Assembly (NCBI RefSeq): GCF_030651835.1
Contig: NZ_JAUSBX010000147.1
Location: 1-51,751 of the forward strand
DNA: 51,751 nt
Origin: Methylicorpusculum sp.
GTDB taxonomy: Bacteria > Pseudomonadota > Gammaproteobacteria > Methylococcales > Methylomonadaceae
Direction: 5' to 3'
A program made the translations under genes and the position numbers. The notes under the pieces are model-generated. The model made no database searches. It worked only from the letters and a program-made list of their open reading frames with translations, and had not been told where the DNA came from. Positions within the stretch are counted from its first letter, which is position 1. Every line of letters begins with the position of its first letter. Of this stretch, positions 26,721 to 36,116 are shown piece after piece.

Positions 26721-27326
26721 ATGAGCAATAAGCGAGAGAAAAATTCTGGCGGTGGACAGGCGTTGAATCCAATGATTCTTCGTGAAATTCCAGCCGACAA
26801 GAGTTTAGTAATAGTCAATAAAATGTTGATTTATGCTGTTCTGGCATTAATGGCTATTGTCATGGTGATGGGGTTTTTCCTTATGCCATCTCAGGATCTC
26901 TTGAATAGTTATCAAACAGCACAGCTTGATGCTACTTATAAAGCCAGGGAAAACCCTGTATTGTCTGCAGAAATTGATGCCCTCAAAGGGCAAATGATTG
27001 GTTTGGTCAGCGGCTCAATTGAGAGCAAATTAAGAACATTGGAACAAAGTGTTAAATTAGGTTCTGTAACCTATTCATTGGGAACCATTGAAGACCTTAA
27101 AAGTGACGTAAAAGTGCTTCGAGCTTATACTGAAAAGACGAAGCAAGTTCCAGCAGACACCAGCAATGAAGAGCTTTTAAAAGAAATGTCGCACCTTAAG
27201 AATTTGATTTACTTGACGGTTGCCTCTTGCGGTCTTATGTTGGCTGCTATAGGTGGTGTCTGGTTTAGGAATCGTTATCTATTGACCCACAAAAAGCCTA
27301 TCAGCGGGTTTTTGGGTAAACGCTGA
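26721..27326 (+). CDS. Unknown inner membrane protein with two spans and a helical periplasmic domain
   Basis: I do not recognise this 201-residue protein. It has a polar N-terminus (1-34), a span at about 35-55, a predominantly helical region at about 56-158 whose central part (81-135) could form a coiled coil, a second span at about 161-183, and a basic C-terminal tail (NRYLLTHKKPISGFLGKR). The basic tail suggests that both ends are in the cytoplasm and the helical part is periplasmic. The frame extends to a TTG-type start at 26679, but the ATG at 26721 has GAGAGG eleven bases upstream. It sits just before bamA, where rseP is found in many relatives, but has no protease motif. Confidence 0.7.
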   Translation: MSNKREKNSGGGQALNPMILREIPADKSLVIVNKMLIYAVLALMAIVMVMGFFLMPSQDLLNSYQTAQLDATYKARENPVLSAEIDALKGQMIGLVSGSIESKLRTLEQSVKLGSVTYSLGTIEDLKSDVKVLRAYTEKTKQVPADTSNEELLKEMSHLKNLIYLTVASCGLMLAAIGGVWFRNRYLLTHKKPISGFLGKR

Positions 27327-27556
27327 CAATCCACTGGAATTTCAGCACCGCTCTTTTCTTTATCAATAATCCGGCTACATGGGCAGTTTTCTTGTCTGCC
27401 GGGTTGTTTAGCGCTGCTTCGGGCTAGCCCGGTTTTATTCTACCCTTCGTCCCAATAGCAAATCACTGTGCCCTTATTCCATTTGGTTGAGCGCCTAAGC
27501 TCTGTGGTATACTTGCCACGTTATAAGTCAACGGCAACCGTATTCCGCACACATTC

Positions 27557-29833
27557 ATGAGATTATCAGCTTTATCAGTCATTATCATGCTGACTTTGGT
27601 ATTTTCACAGGTAGTAAAAAGTGAAGACGGGTTTGTGGTTGATAATATTCAAGTCAATGGATTACAAAGAATTTCCGTTGGAACCGTTTACAATTATCTC
27701 CCCGTCAACATTGGGGATGTTTTTTCATCGGATCGGATCCCTGTTGCCGTCAGAGCGCTTTTTAAAACCGGTTTTTTCAAAGACATCACGATTGAAAGAT
27801 CGGGGTCGACATTGGTGGTCAATGTGGTCGAAAGACCTTCAATCGCCAAAATTCTGTTTGAAGGTAACAAAGATATCAGTTCTGAGGATTTGCTGAAGGC
27901 ATTAAAAAATATCGGCCTGTCTGAAGGAAAAGTATTCAACCAGCAAATTCTGGAAAAAGTCGAACAGGAGTTGAGGCGTCAATATTTTAGTCATGGCAAA
28001 TATGGTCTTAAGATTGACACCGAAGTTGCCGATCTTACTCGAAACAGGGTGGGGATCAATATCAAGATTTCAGAAGGCCGGGTTGCCAAAATCAAGCAGA
28101 TTAATGTTGTCGGCAATAAAACCTTCGATAATGACGATTTGCAAAAAGACTTTGAATTAAGCACCTCCAATCTTTTGTCGTTCTATACCAAAGATGACCA
28201 ATATTCAAAACAAAAGCTTTCTGCTGACCTCGAACGTTTGCGTTCATATTATCTGGATCGCGGCTATATCAATTTCAATATTGAATCAACGCAGGTTGCC
28301 ATAACGCCGGACAAGAAAGAGATTTATATTACGATCAATGTAAAAGAAGGCGATGTCTACACGTTAGAAAAAGTCAAACTGGCAGGCAATCTGATTGTTC
28401 AGCCCGATGAAATTACCAAGTTGGTTCAGGTTGGACCGGGTGAAATTTTCTCCAGAAGAAATGCGACTGAAACGTCGAAGGCTATCTCTGACCGCTTGGG
28501 TGATGATGGCTATGTTTTCGCAAACGTTAATATGGTTCCTGACATTAACGAGGCTGATAAGACCGTTGCGATGACGTTTTTTGTGGACCCGGGTAAACGG
28601 GTTTATGTTAACCGTATCAATATGAGGGGTAACACGAAAACCCGTGATGAAGTGTTGAGACGCGAATTACGGCAAATGGAAGCCAGCTGGGCGTCCAATA
28701 CAAAAATAGAGCGATCCAAAACGCGTTTGGAAAGATTGGGCTATTTCGAGGAAGTCAATGTCGAGACACCGCCAGTGGTTGGTACTTCGGATCAAATTGA
28801 TGTCAATTATACCGTTGTAGAAAGACCTTCCGGAAATTTGACGGCAGGTGTTGGCTTTTCGCAAACACAAGGTATTATCTTGAATGCCAATATCTCACAG
28901 GACAATGTCTTTGGGTCCGGCAAACGGCTCAATCTGGCATTCAATAACAGTGATGTTTCAACTAATTACCGGTTTGGCTTTTTAAACCCCTATTTTACTT
29001 TGGATGGTATTAGCTTGGGTTATGAACTGGGTTATCGAAGCACCGATGCACGGCAAGCTAATATTGCCAGTTATACTACCGATGTGGCAAATGCCGGTAT
29101 GAACTTCGGCATACCGTTGAATGAATTTGATACCTTGCGCTTTAATGCCGATGTCAAGCATACCAGCCTGGATACTACGCCATCCTCATCGGACGAAATT
29201 ACTAACTTCATTGATGAAGAAGGCGACAGTTTTTTAACCTTTGCGCCTTCTATAGGCTGGACGCATGATACGCTGAATCGTTTCGTTTTCCCCACCAGCG
29301 GCGGTCAGCAAAGGTTATCGGCCTTGGCAACTGTGCCGGGCAGTGATCTTGAATATTACAAAATCAGTTATAAACAGCAGGAATATTTCCCCATCGCCAA
29401 AGATCTGACGTTTAGTTTGAGTGCAGAAGCGGCGTATGGAGACGGCTATGGTAAAACAGATGAACTGCCCTTCTTTGAAAATTATTTTGCCGGCGGGGTG
29501 CGTTCTGTGCGGGGCTTTAACGATAATACCCTGGGTCCCAGAGATTCCACTAAACGTCCTTTAGGTGGATCTACGAAGCTGGCCGGCAGTGCGGAATTAT
29601 TTTTTCCTGTTCCCTTTATGAAAGAATCCAAGTCGATAAGATTGGGTACTTTTATTGATGCTGGTATGGTCGATGACAGTTTTTCGTTTAATGAAATGCG
29701 CTATTCTGCCGGTATTTCCGGTGAATGGCTGTCGCCTTTCGGAGCTATTTCGGTCAGTGTCGCTAAGCCTATAAATCTTGAAGATCAAGATGACGAAAGA
29801 AACTTTCAGTTTTCATTCGGTTCCGGGTTTTAG
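27557..29833 (+). CDS. bamA: Outer membrane protein assembly factor BamA
   Basis: BamA is the Omp85 barrel that inserts beta-barrel proteins in the outer membrane. The 758-residue precursor has a signal peptide (about 1-22), five POTRA domains (about 24-345+, with VDNIQVNGLQRISVGTVYNY starting POTRA1) and a C-terminal 16-strand barrel (about 425-758). The loop 6 motif VRGF is in GGVRSVRGFNDNTLG, and the last residue is Phe, as usual for outer membrane barrels. It is somewhat shorter than Escherichia coli BamA (810). A possible -10 TATACT lies at 27508-27513. Confidence 0.95.
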   Translation: MRLSALSVIIMLTLVFSQVVKSEDGFVVDNIQVNGLQRISVGTVYNYLPVNIGDVFSSDRIPVAVRALFKTGFFKDITIERSGSTLVVNVVERPSIAKILFEGNKDISSEDLLKALKNIGLSEGKVFNQQILEKVEQELRRQYFSHGKYGLKIDTEVADLTRNRVGINIKISEGRVAKIKQINVVGNKTFDNDDLQKDFELSTSNLLSFYTKDDQYSKQKLSADLERLRSYYLDRGYINFNIESTQVAITPDKKEIYITINVKEGDVYTLEKVKLAGNLIVQPDEITKLVQVGPGEIFSRRNATETSKAISDRLGDDGYVFANVNMVPDINEADKTVAMTFFVDPGKRVYVNRINMRGNTKTRDEVLRRELRQMEASWASNTKIERSKTRLERLGYFEEVNVETPPVVGTSDQIDVNYTVVERPSGNLTAGVGFSQTQGIILNANISQDNVFGSGKRLNLAFNNSDVSTNYRFGFLNPYFTLDGISLGYELGYRSTDARQANIASYTTDVANAGMNFGIPLNEFDTLRFNADVKHTSLDTTPSSSDEITNFIDEEGDSFLTFAPSIGWTHDTLNRFVFPTSGGQQRLSALATVPGSDLEYYKISYKQQEYFPIAKDLTFSLSAEAAYGDGYGKTDELPFFENYFAGGVRSVRGFNDNTLGPRDSTKRPLGGSTKLAGSAELFFPVPFMKESKSIRLGTFIDAGMVDDSFSFNEMRYSAGISGEWLSPFGAISVSVAKPINLEDQDDERNFQFSFGSGF

Positions 29834-29930
29834 GCATTTTAGTTTGCTCGATATATCCCCTATAATTTATACAAATTAAAATACGCGTTTATACAATTTA
29901 CACTTACTTTTACCTAAGATGGATGAACTA

Positions 29931-30431
29931 ATGAAAACTAAGATTGTTTTATTTTTGGGATTATTGTTATCGGCCAATGCGGCTTTTGCAGATTTGAAAA
30001 TTGGCTTTGTCAATATCCCTGCTGTATTAGAGAAATCACCCCAAGCGGAAAAAGCTAAAAAACGTCTGGAGCAAGAATTTTCCCCAAGAGACAAACAGTT
30101 GCTGGCTCAACAAAATGAAGCCAAAGGACTGGAAGAAAGAATGAACCGAGATGCATCCGTTATGGGAGATTCGGAAAGAAGAAATTTGGAAAAAGACATT
30201 TTGGCTAAACAAAGAGAACTGAAAAGAAGCCAACAGGAGTTTAGCGAAGACTTCAATATGCGTCGCAACGAAGAATTGGGTAAATTGCAACGCAAGATTA
30301 TTGAAGCAATACGTACTTTGGCACAAGAACAAAAATTTGATTTGTTGTTAACTGATGGCGTGATCTATGCCAGTGAGCAAATCGACGTAACCAGCCAAAT
30401 TCAAGAAAAATTACTTTCCATGCCTGAATAA
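29931..30431 (+). CDS. skp: Periplasmic chaperone Skp (OmpH family)
   Basis: Skp holds unfolded outer membrane proteins in the periplasm on their way to BamA. The 166-residue precursor has a signal peptide MKTKIVLFLGLLLSANAAFA and then DLKIGFVNIPAVLEKSPQAE, the usual OmpH start, followed by two long charged helices (about 45-130) that form the tentacles. An in-frame ATG at 29919 is possible but would put charged residues before the signal peptide. It follows bamA, as in most gammaproteobacteria. A -10 TATAAT at 29861-29866 may give it its own transcript. Confidence 0.92.
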   Translation: MKTKIVLFLGLLLSANAAFADLKIGFVNIPAVLEKSPQAEKAKKRLEQEFSPRDKQLLAQQNEAKGLEERMNRDASVMGDSERRNLEKDILAKQRELKRSQQEFSEDFNMRRNEELGKLQRKIIEAIRTLAQEQKFDLLLTDGVIYASEQIDVTSQIQEKLLSMPE

Positions 30432-30511
30432 GAACTGATCAGTAAAGGACTGCAGGAGCGCCTCCATGACGGCTCGATTCTCAAATTTCATACATTCATC
30501 ACGCCATAATA

Positions 30512-30958
30512 ATGTCTATCAAGTTAGATATACTGCAAATTCAAGAATTTCTTCCGCACCGGTATCCTTTTCTGTTACTGGACAAAGTCATCGAGTGCGA
30601 GCCGGGTGTCAGGCTTTTGGGTGTCAAAAATGTGACTTATAATGAACCTTTCTTTCAAGGCCATTTTCCTCATATGCCAATTATGCCTGGCGTTTTGATA
30701 CTCGAATCACTCGCGCAGGCAACCGGTTTGCTTGCTTCTGAAACTGCGCCCGATGTTCTTGGTAAAGGGATGACGTATTATTTGGTGGGAATAGATAAAG
30801 CCCGATTTAAACGGCCTGTTGTGCCCGGAGATCAGTTGATGCTTGAAGCAAAGTTTTTAAAGAGCAAACGTAATATCTGGTCGTTTGAATGCCGGGCGGA
30901 AGTAGACAATGAATTTGTCGCCAGTGCTAATATCATGTGTGCGGCAGCGGTGGACTGA
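30512..30958 (+). CDS. fabZ: 3-hydroxyacyl-ACP dehydratase FabZ
   Basis: FabZ dehydrates beta-hydroxyacyl-ACP in fatty acid elongation. The 148-residue hot-dog protein has H51 in [14 protein letters not shown] and E65 in LESLAQATG as the catalytic pair. It comes directly after skp with an 80-base gap that has no room for lpxD, which usually lies there. Two bases after its stop lpxA begins. Co-expression balances phospholipid and lipid A synthesis, which use the same hydroxyacyl-ACP. Confidence 0.95.
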   Translation: MSIKLDILQIQEFLPHRYPFLLLDKVIECEPGVRLLGVKNVTYNEPFFQGHFPHMPIMPGVLILESLAQATGLLASETAPDVLGKGMTYYLVGIDKARFKRPVVPGDQLMLEAKFLKSKRNIWSFECRAEVDNEFVASANIMCAAAVD

Positions 30959-30959
30959 T

Positions 30960-31730
30960 TTGATAGATCCTAAAGCAATTATCGATGAACGCGCTCAAGT
31001 GGCCGATGATGTCTGTATAGGTCCTTATACAGTCATCGGCCCTGATGTAACGATTGGATCCGGAACGGTGATCGGGCCCCATGTGGTTATCAACGGTCCT
31101 ACCCAGATAGGCGAGCAAAACCGAATTTATCAATTCACCTCTATTGGTGAAGATCCTCAAGATAAAAAGTATGCGTCAGAAAAAACGCGTCTTGAAATCG
31201 GCGATAGAAATACCATTCGAGAGTTTGCCACCATGCACAGAGGGACGCTTCAAGATCACGGTGTTACGTCAATTGGCTCCGATAACTTGTTCATGGCTTA
31301 TACGCATGTCGCTCATGACTGTATGATCGGTGATCATGTTATCTTGGCAAATGGTGCTTCTCTGGCAGGTCATGTGCATTTGGGTGATCACGCCATACTA
31401 GGCGGATTTACGTTGGTTCATCAGTTTACTCAAATCGGACAATACAGTTTCTCTGCTATGGGTAGTGCTATAACCCAGGATATTCCTCCTTTTGTCATGG
31501 TAGGAGGGCGGCCCACTCGGCCGCATGGTATCAACTCCGTCGGAATGGAACGCAATGGTGTGACGCCGGAAGCAATAAGGCAAATTAGAAAAGCTTACAA
31601 AATCCTTTATAAAATGAATATGCGTTTGGAAGATGCAATAGAGGAAATGGAAGGAATGGCCGGTGATAGTGACGAGTTGTCCAACATGGTCAGCTTTCTT
31701 AGAAATGTCACGCGAGGAATTTTAAGATAG
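30960..31730 (+). CDS. lpxA: UDP-GlcNAc acyltransferase LpxA
   Basis: LpxA makes the first step of lipid A synthesis. The 256-residue product has the left-handed beta-helix hexapeptide repeats (IGPYTVIGPDVTIGSGTVIG) and the catalytic H119 in THVAHD. The conserved start of the family is M-I-D-x-x-A, and here that corresponds to a TTG at 30960 followed by IDPKAIIDERA. An ATG at 30909 in frame would add 17 residues read through the end of fabZ and is less likely. The TTG lies two bases after the fabZ stop. Confidence 0.93.
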   Translation: MIDPKAIIDERAQVADDVCIGPYTVIGPDVTIGSGTVIGPHVVINGPTQIGEQNRIYQFTSIGEDPQDKKYASEKTRLEIGDRNTIREFATMHRGTLQDHGVTSIGSDNLFMAYTHVAHDCMIGDHVILANGASLAGHVHLGDHAILGGFTLVHQFTQIGQYSFSAMGSAITQDIPPFVMVGGRPTRPHGINSVGMERNGVTPEAIRQIRKAYKILYKMNMRLEDAIEEMEGMAGDSDELSNMVSFLRNVTRGILR

Positions 31731-32302
31731 CGTATTCACTGGTAGCAGGCGTTGATGAAGTCGGGCGTGGTTGTATCGCAGGGCCGGTGGTTGCTGCTGC
31801 AGTCATTTTAAATCCAGATTGCGAAATATCCGGTCTGACCGATTCGAAAAAACTAACAGCAAAGCGCCGCGCGTATTTAGCCGGCCAGATTAAAGCCAAG
31901 GCACTGTGCTGGTCTGTAGGAAGAGCCGAAGCCAGCGAAATTGACCGCATCAATATTCTCCAGGCTTCGCTTTTGGCAATGGTCAGAGCTTTATCCGGAT
32001 TAGACATTACCCCCGAGTGGGTGATGGTCGATGGGTCTTATTATCCTCCGGTCTTAATTCCTGGTGAAACCGTGATCAAGGGTGATCTTTTAATCCCCTG
32101 TATTTCGGCGGCTTCAATTCTGGCTAAAGTCGCGCGTGATAATGAAATGTCGTTCATCCATGGCATTTATCCCGGATACCATTTCGACAGTCACAAGGGC
32201 TATCCCACAAAAAAACATCTGGAACACATTCAAACACTTGGCTTGTTACCTATTCACAGGCGCAGTTTTGCACCGGTCAAGCAAGTCCTGGCTATTTCCT
32301 GA
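31727..32302 (+). CDS. rnhB: Ribonuclease HII, with non-standard start codon
   Basis: RNase HII cuts the RNA strand of RNA-DNA hybrids and removes single ribonucleotides. The conserved N-terminus YSLVAGVDEVGRGCIAGPVV with the first catalytic Asp is encoded in the open frame from 31703, but it has no ATG, GTG or TTG before that Asp. The first standard start (GTG, 31787) would delete it. An ATA at 31727, eight bases after AGGA and overlapping the lpxA stop (ATAG), or a CTG at 31739 are the candidates. Product 191 or 187 residues. Other motifs (SDSKKL-like TDSKKLTAKRR, VDGSYY, SAASILAKVARD, HKGYPT) are intact. Confidence 0.88.
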   Translation: MAYSLVAGVDEVGRGCIAGPVVAAAVILNPDCEISGLTDSKKLTAKRRAYLAGQIKAKALCWSVGRAEASEIDRINILQASLLAMVRALSGLDITPEWVMVDGSYYPPVLIPGETVIKGDLLIPCISAASILAKVARDNEMSFIHGIYPGYHFDSHKGYPTKKHLEHIQTLGLLPIHRRSFAPVKQVLAIS

Positions 32303-32385
32303 TCAGCTAATACCCAAACCTCACTTTGAAGCGTTAATTTTCTATGTCGCTATTCAGTGGGGCAACAAAACAACGGTGATGAGCC

Positions 32386-32475
32386 GTGTAGGTTGCGGTT
32401 GGTGATAGTCAACCGAACATTTCAATGCCATGGCATTTATTGTTGGGTTGCGATAAGCATGCAATCCAAACTACG
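32386..32475. repeat. Inverted repeat pair between rnhB and dnaE
   Basis: TGTAGGTTGCGGTTGG...TCAACCGAACA (from 32387) and TGTTGGGTTGCG...CAATCCAAACTACG (to 32475) are loosely inverted copies around a central perfect palindrome AATGCCATGGCATT (about 32424-32437). This pattern resembles a type of GTAGGTTGGGTT-like inverted repeat that I have seen in many proteobacteria. It takes up a third of the 300-bp gap; I see nothing else there except AT-rich sequence before dnaE. Confidence 0.55.
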
Positions 32476-32602
32476 CTGAATAATTAATTTAAATACAGCC
32501 GTTGTTTCAGATTAGCGCCCTGTGGCAAAAGGAAGCTTATTGGCCTGCACTTTTGGTTAACTCCTTGCCGTTTTTGTTTATCTCTCAACTATCGCTATCA
32601 AC

Positions 32603-35600
32603 ATGCAACCTTCATTTGTCCATCTGAGATTACACACCGAATTTTCGCTGGTAGATGGAATTGTCAGAATTAAACCGTTGATTAAAACCTTAGCCGAAAT
32701 GAATATGCCGGCTGTTGCTGTCACTGAGCAGGCTAACTTGTTTTCATTGGTCAAGTTTTATAAAACGGCTTTGGGGCAAGGCATAAAGCCGATTATTGGC
32801 GCTGATATCAATCTTTACAATGCCGATGAGCCGGCAGCTCCCTTTGGTTTGACATTACTGGTAAAAAACAGAAAAGGCTACGTTACTTTGACAGAGCTTA
32901 TTTCCAAGGCTTACCAGGAGGGACAGCATCAGGGCATCCCAATGATTCAAAGGGAATGGATAGAGGCAAGCCATGATGGGTTGATTGCTTTATCAGGTGC
33001 AATGAATGGCGATATCGGCAAGGCATTATTGGCTAATAATACGCAGGAGGCGAAAGCGCTGGCAGAGCGATGGGCCGGACTATTTGAAAACAGTTTTTAT
33101 CTGGAAGTTCAGCGGGTAGGCAAGCCGCATGAAGAGTTTTATATTGCTGCGGTAATGGAGCTTGCCTTGCAAAGAGAACTACCGATAGTTGCTACGAATG
33201 ATGTCCGGTTTCTTAAAGCCAGTGAATTTGATGCGCATGAGGTTAGAGTCTGCATTCATCAAGGCCGTGTATTGGACGATACCAGAAGACCCAAGGATTA
33301 CACTGCGCAGCAATACTTGCGGACGGCTGAGGAAATGCAGGCCTTGTTTTCAGATATACCCGAAGCATTGGCCAACACTGTGGAAATTGCAAAGCGGTGT
33401 AATCTGGAACTGACTCTGGGTAAAAATTACCTGCCCGATTTTCCAGTGCCGGAAGGGATGACCATTGATGAATTCCTGATTGATGCATCAAAAAAAGGGC
33501 TGGCTGAACGGCTAGTGCAATATCCGGCATTTGGCTCCGGCTCGAAAGAAGAAAACACAAAAGCTTATCACGACCGCCTGGATATAGAACTGAACGTGAT
33601 AACCCAGATGGGTTTTTCCGGTTACTTCCTTATTGTTGCCGATTTTATTCAATGGGCTAAAAACAATGGCATTCCTGTTGGGCCGGGCAGGGGCTCCGGT
33701 GCCGGTTCGCTTGTGGCGTACGTGTTAAAAATCACTGATTTGGATCCTATTGAATTCGAATTATTGTTTGAGCGCTTTCTTAATCCCGAACGGGTTTCAA
33801 TGCCTGATTTTGACGTGGATTTTTGCATGGATCGCCGGGATGAGGTGATTGATTATGTGGCCAGACATTACGGCAGGGACCATGTCTCTCAGATTATCAC
33901 CTATGGCTCTATGGCCGCAAAAGCGGTCGTCAGGGATGTAGGGCGCGTGTTAAGTTTTTCTTACGGATTTGTCGATAGGCTTGCCAAGCTGATTCCCTTT
34001 GAAATTGGCATGACCCTGGAAAAAGCGCTTAAAGACAGCCCTGAACTCAAGCAGCTCTATGACAAGGAGGAAGAAGTCAAGGCGCTGGTCGATATGGCCA
34101 GAATGTTGGAGGGCATTTCCCGGAACGCAGGTAAACATGCCGGTGGGGTTGTTATTTCTCCCTCAAAGTTGACCGACTTTACGCCGCTTTATTGTGAGCA
34201 GGGCGGCGGCAATCTGGTAACACAGTTTGACAAGGATGATGTTGAAGCGGTCGGACTGGTCAAGTTTGACTTCTTGGGGCTGCGCACGCTGACTATAATC
34301 GATTGGGCGTTGCAAACGATCAATCACAGGCTGCAGAAAGCCGGTGAAGGAATCGTCGACATTACCCAGATTCCCCGGGATGATCAGGATACCTTCGAAT
34401 TATTGAAAAAAGCCCAGACAACAGCGGTGTTTCAGTTAGAGTCCAGAGGTATGAAAGAGTTAATCAAAAAACTCAAACCGGACTGTTTTGACGACATCAT
34501 CGCGCTGGTTGCATTATTTAGGCCTGGTCCACTGGAATCGGGCATGGTGGACGATTACATCAATGTCAAGCATGGCGCGAAAGCTGAATATGCTCATCCC
34601 TTGCTGATTCCAATTCTCAAGTCAACCAACGGCGTTATTCTGTACCAGGAACAGGTTATGCAGATTGCTCGTGAGCTGGCGGGCTATACCTTGGGTGGCG
34701 CTGACATGTTGCGCCGGGCTATGGGTAAGAAAAAGCCTGAAGAAATGGCCAAGCAACGAGAGATATTTACCCAAGGAGCGGTCGCCAATCAAATTGATGA
34801 AAGTGTCGCTACTTACATTTTCGATTTAATGGAAAAATTTGCGGGTTACGGCTTTAATAAATCGCATTCTGCCGCTTACGCTTTGGTCGCTTATCAAACT
34901 GCCTGGCTAAAAGCACATTTTCCAGCCGAATTTATGGCGGCAGTACTATCCGCCGATATGGACAATACCGATAAAGTCGTCGTTTTGATCGAAGAATGCC
35001 GGGAAATGAAGCTCAGTATTTGCCCGCCCAATATCAATGTTTCAAACTTCCGTTTCACGGTTAATGTTAAGCAGCAGATTGTCTATGGCATGGGGGCCAT
35101 CAAAGGCGTCGGCGAATCGGCCATTGAGGAACTGATTAATGAGCGTGATCAGCATGGCAGCTATGAAGGTTTATATGACTTATGTAAGCGAGTGGATTTG
35201 CGAAAGGTCAACCGGCGTGTGTTGGAAGCGCTGATCAAAGCGGGAGCACTTGACGAATTCGATGATAATCGTGCTGCTCATTTGGCCGAATTGACGGTAG
35301 CTTTGCGTGTTGCCGAACAACATGGAAAAATGTCGGAAACGGGTCAAAATGACTTGTTTGGCTTGGCGGTAAATGCAGAGCCGGATGTTGATCAGTCAGC
35401 CTATTCGACAACGGCAGAGCCCTGGACAGAAGCCGAGCGCCTGACTGCTGAGAAAAATACTCTGGGTTTGTTTCTAACGGGACATCCGATTATTCAGTAT
35501 GAAAAGGAATTAAAAAATTTCACACATGGCAAAATTTCCAGCATTCTTGCGGATGTAGAAAGATCCCGCGGACGAATGGAAGGGCGTGCTGCCGGAATGG

Positions 35601-36088
35601 TGGTTGATATTCGCACGCGACAAACCAAACAGGGTAAAACCATGGGTTTTGTTACGTTGGATGATCGTTCCGGTCGCTTGGAGTTGGCAATTTTTGGTGA
35701 AAGTTACGATAAATACCGCGATCTTTTATCAAAAGATGCGCTGCTGGTTGCCGAAGGCGCCATTGGAATAGACGACTTTACCGGGATGTTAAGGCTGACT
35801 GTGGAGAAACTTTACAGTATTGAAGATGCACGTAGTCAATTTGCCCGATGCATCCTGATTGACTGGAAGAATGCCGCGTCATCAACAAAAGAAATCATTG
35901 ACCCTTTCGATGCGGTACTAAAGCCCTACAAAGGCGGATCTTGCCCCGTCGTTATTAATTATTCTTCAAATACGGCAAGGGCTTCGGTTCAATTGGGCGA
36001 AGAATGGCGTGTCCATCCTACCGATGAATTAATAGTCCGCCTAAAACGGCTTTTTGAAGGAGATCATGTAGAAGTTAAATACCGTTAA
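32603..36088 (+). CDS. dnaE: DNA polymerase III alpha subunit
   Basis: This is the replicative polymerase. The 1161-residue protein has the N-terminal PHP domain (HLRLHTEFSLVDG), the polymerase palm with the catalytic Asp pair in PDFDVDFCMDRRDEV (about 398-412), fingers, a helix-hairpin-helix (KGVGESAIEEL) and a C-terminal OB fold (GMVVDIRTRQTKQGKTMGFV and on). The length matches DnaE1 (1160 in Escherichia coli). Its stop codon lies inside the terminator stem. Position after rnhB is usual, but lpxB between lpxA and rnhB is missing. Confidence 0.96.
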   Translation: MQPSFVHLRLHTEFSLVDGIVRIKPLIKTLAEMNMPAVAVTEQANLFSLVKFYKTALGQGIKPIIGADINLYNADEPAAPFGLTLLVKNRKGYVTLTELISKAYQEGQHQGIPMIQREWIEASHDGLIALSGAMNGDIGKALLANNTQEAKALAERWAGLFENSFYLEVQRVGKPHEEFYIAAVMELALQRELPIVATNDVRFLKASEFDAHEVRVCIHQGRVLDDTRRPKDYTAQQYLRTAEEMQALFSDIPEALANTVEIAKRCNLELTLGKNYLPDFPVPEGMTIDEFLIDASKKGLAERLVQYPAFGSGSKEENTKAYHDRLDIELNVITQMGFSGYFLIVADFIQWAKNNGIPVGPGRGSGAGSLVAYVLKITDLDPIEFELLFERFLNPERVSMPDFDVDFCMDRRDEVIDYVARHYGRDHVSQIITYGSMAAKAVVRDVGRVLSFSYGFVDRLAKLIPFEIGMTLEKALKDSPELKQLYDKEEEVKALVDMARMLEGISRNAGKHAGGVVISPSKLTDFTPLYCEQGGGNLVTQFDKDDVEAVGLVKFDFLGLRTLTIIDWALQTINHRLQKAGEGIVDITQIPRDDQDTFELLKKAQTTAVFQLESRGMKELIKKLKPDCFDDIIALVALFRPGPLESGMVDDYINVKHGAKAEYAHPLLIPILKSTNGVILYQEQVMQIARELAGYTLGGADMLRRAMGKKKPEEMAKQREIFTQGAVANQIDESVATYIFDLMEKFAGYGFNKSHSAAYALVAYQTAWLKAHFPAEFMAAVLSADMDNTDKVVVLIEECREMKLSICPPNINVSNFRFTVNVKQQIVYGMGAIKGVGESAIEELINERDQHGSYEGLYDLCKRVDLRKVNRRVLEALIKAGALDEFDDNRAAHLAELTVALRVAEQHGKMSETGQNDLFGLAVNAEPDVDQSAYSTTAEPWTEAERLTAEKNTLGLFLTGHPIIQYEKELKNFTHGKISSILADVERSRGRMEGRAAGMVVDIRTRQTKQGKTMGFVTLDDRSGRLELAIFGESYDKYRDLLSKDALLVAEGAIGIDDFTGMLRLTVEKLYSIEDARSQFARCILIDWKNAASSTKEIIDPFDAVLKPYKGGSCPVVINYSSNTARASVQLGEEWRVHPTDELIVRLKRLFEGDHVEVKYR

Positions 36089-36116
36089 AAAGACGCTTCT
36101 TTAACGGTATTTGTTT
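36077..36116 (+). terminator. Intrinsic terminator overlapping the dnaE stop
   Basis: AAATACCGTTAAA (36077-36089) pairs perfectly with TTTAACGGTATTT (36100-36112), a 13-bp stem with a 10-base loop followed by a short T-rich tail (GTTT). The 5' arm contains the last codons and the TAA stop of dnaE. The region 36117-36263 up to the rne stop has nothing else that I can identify. Confidence 0.75.

Noticed and set aside
27420-27440. CGGGCTAGCCCG with TTTTATT as a terminator before bamA
   Set aside because: The palindrome leaves only a two-base loop, so the real stem would be very short. It may be chance.
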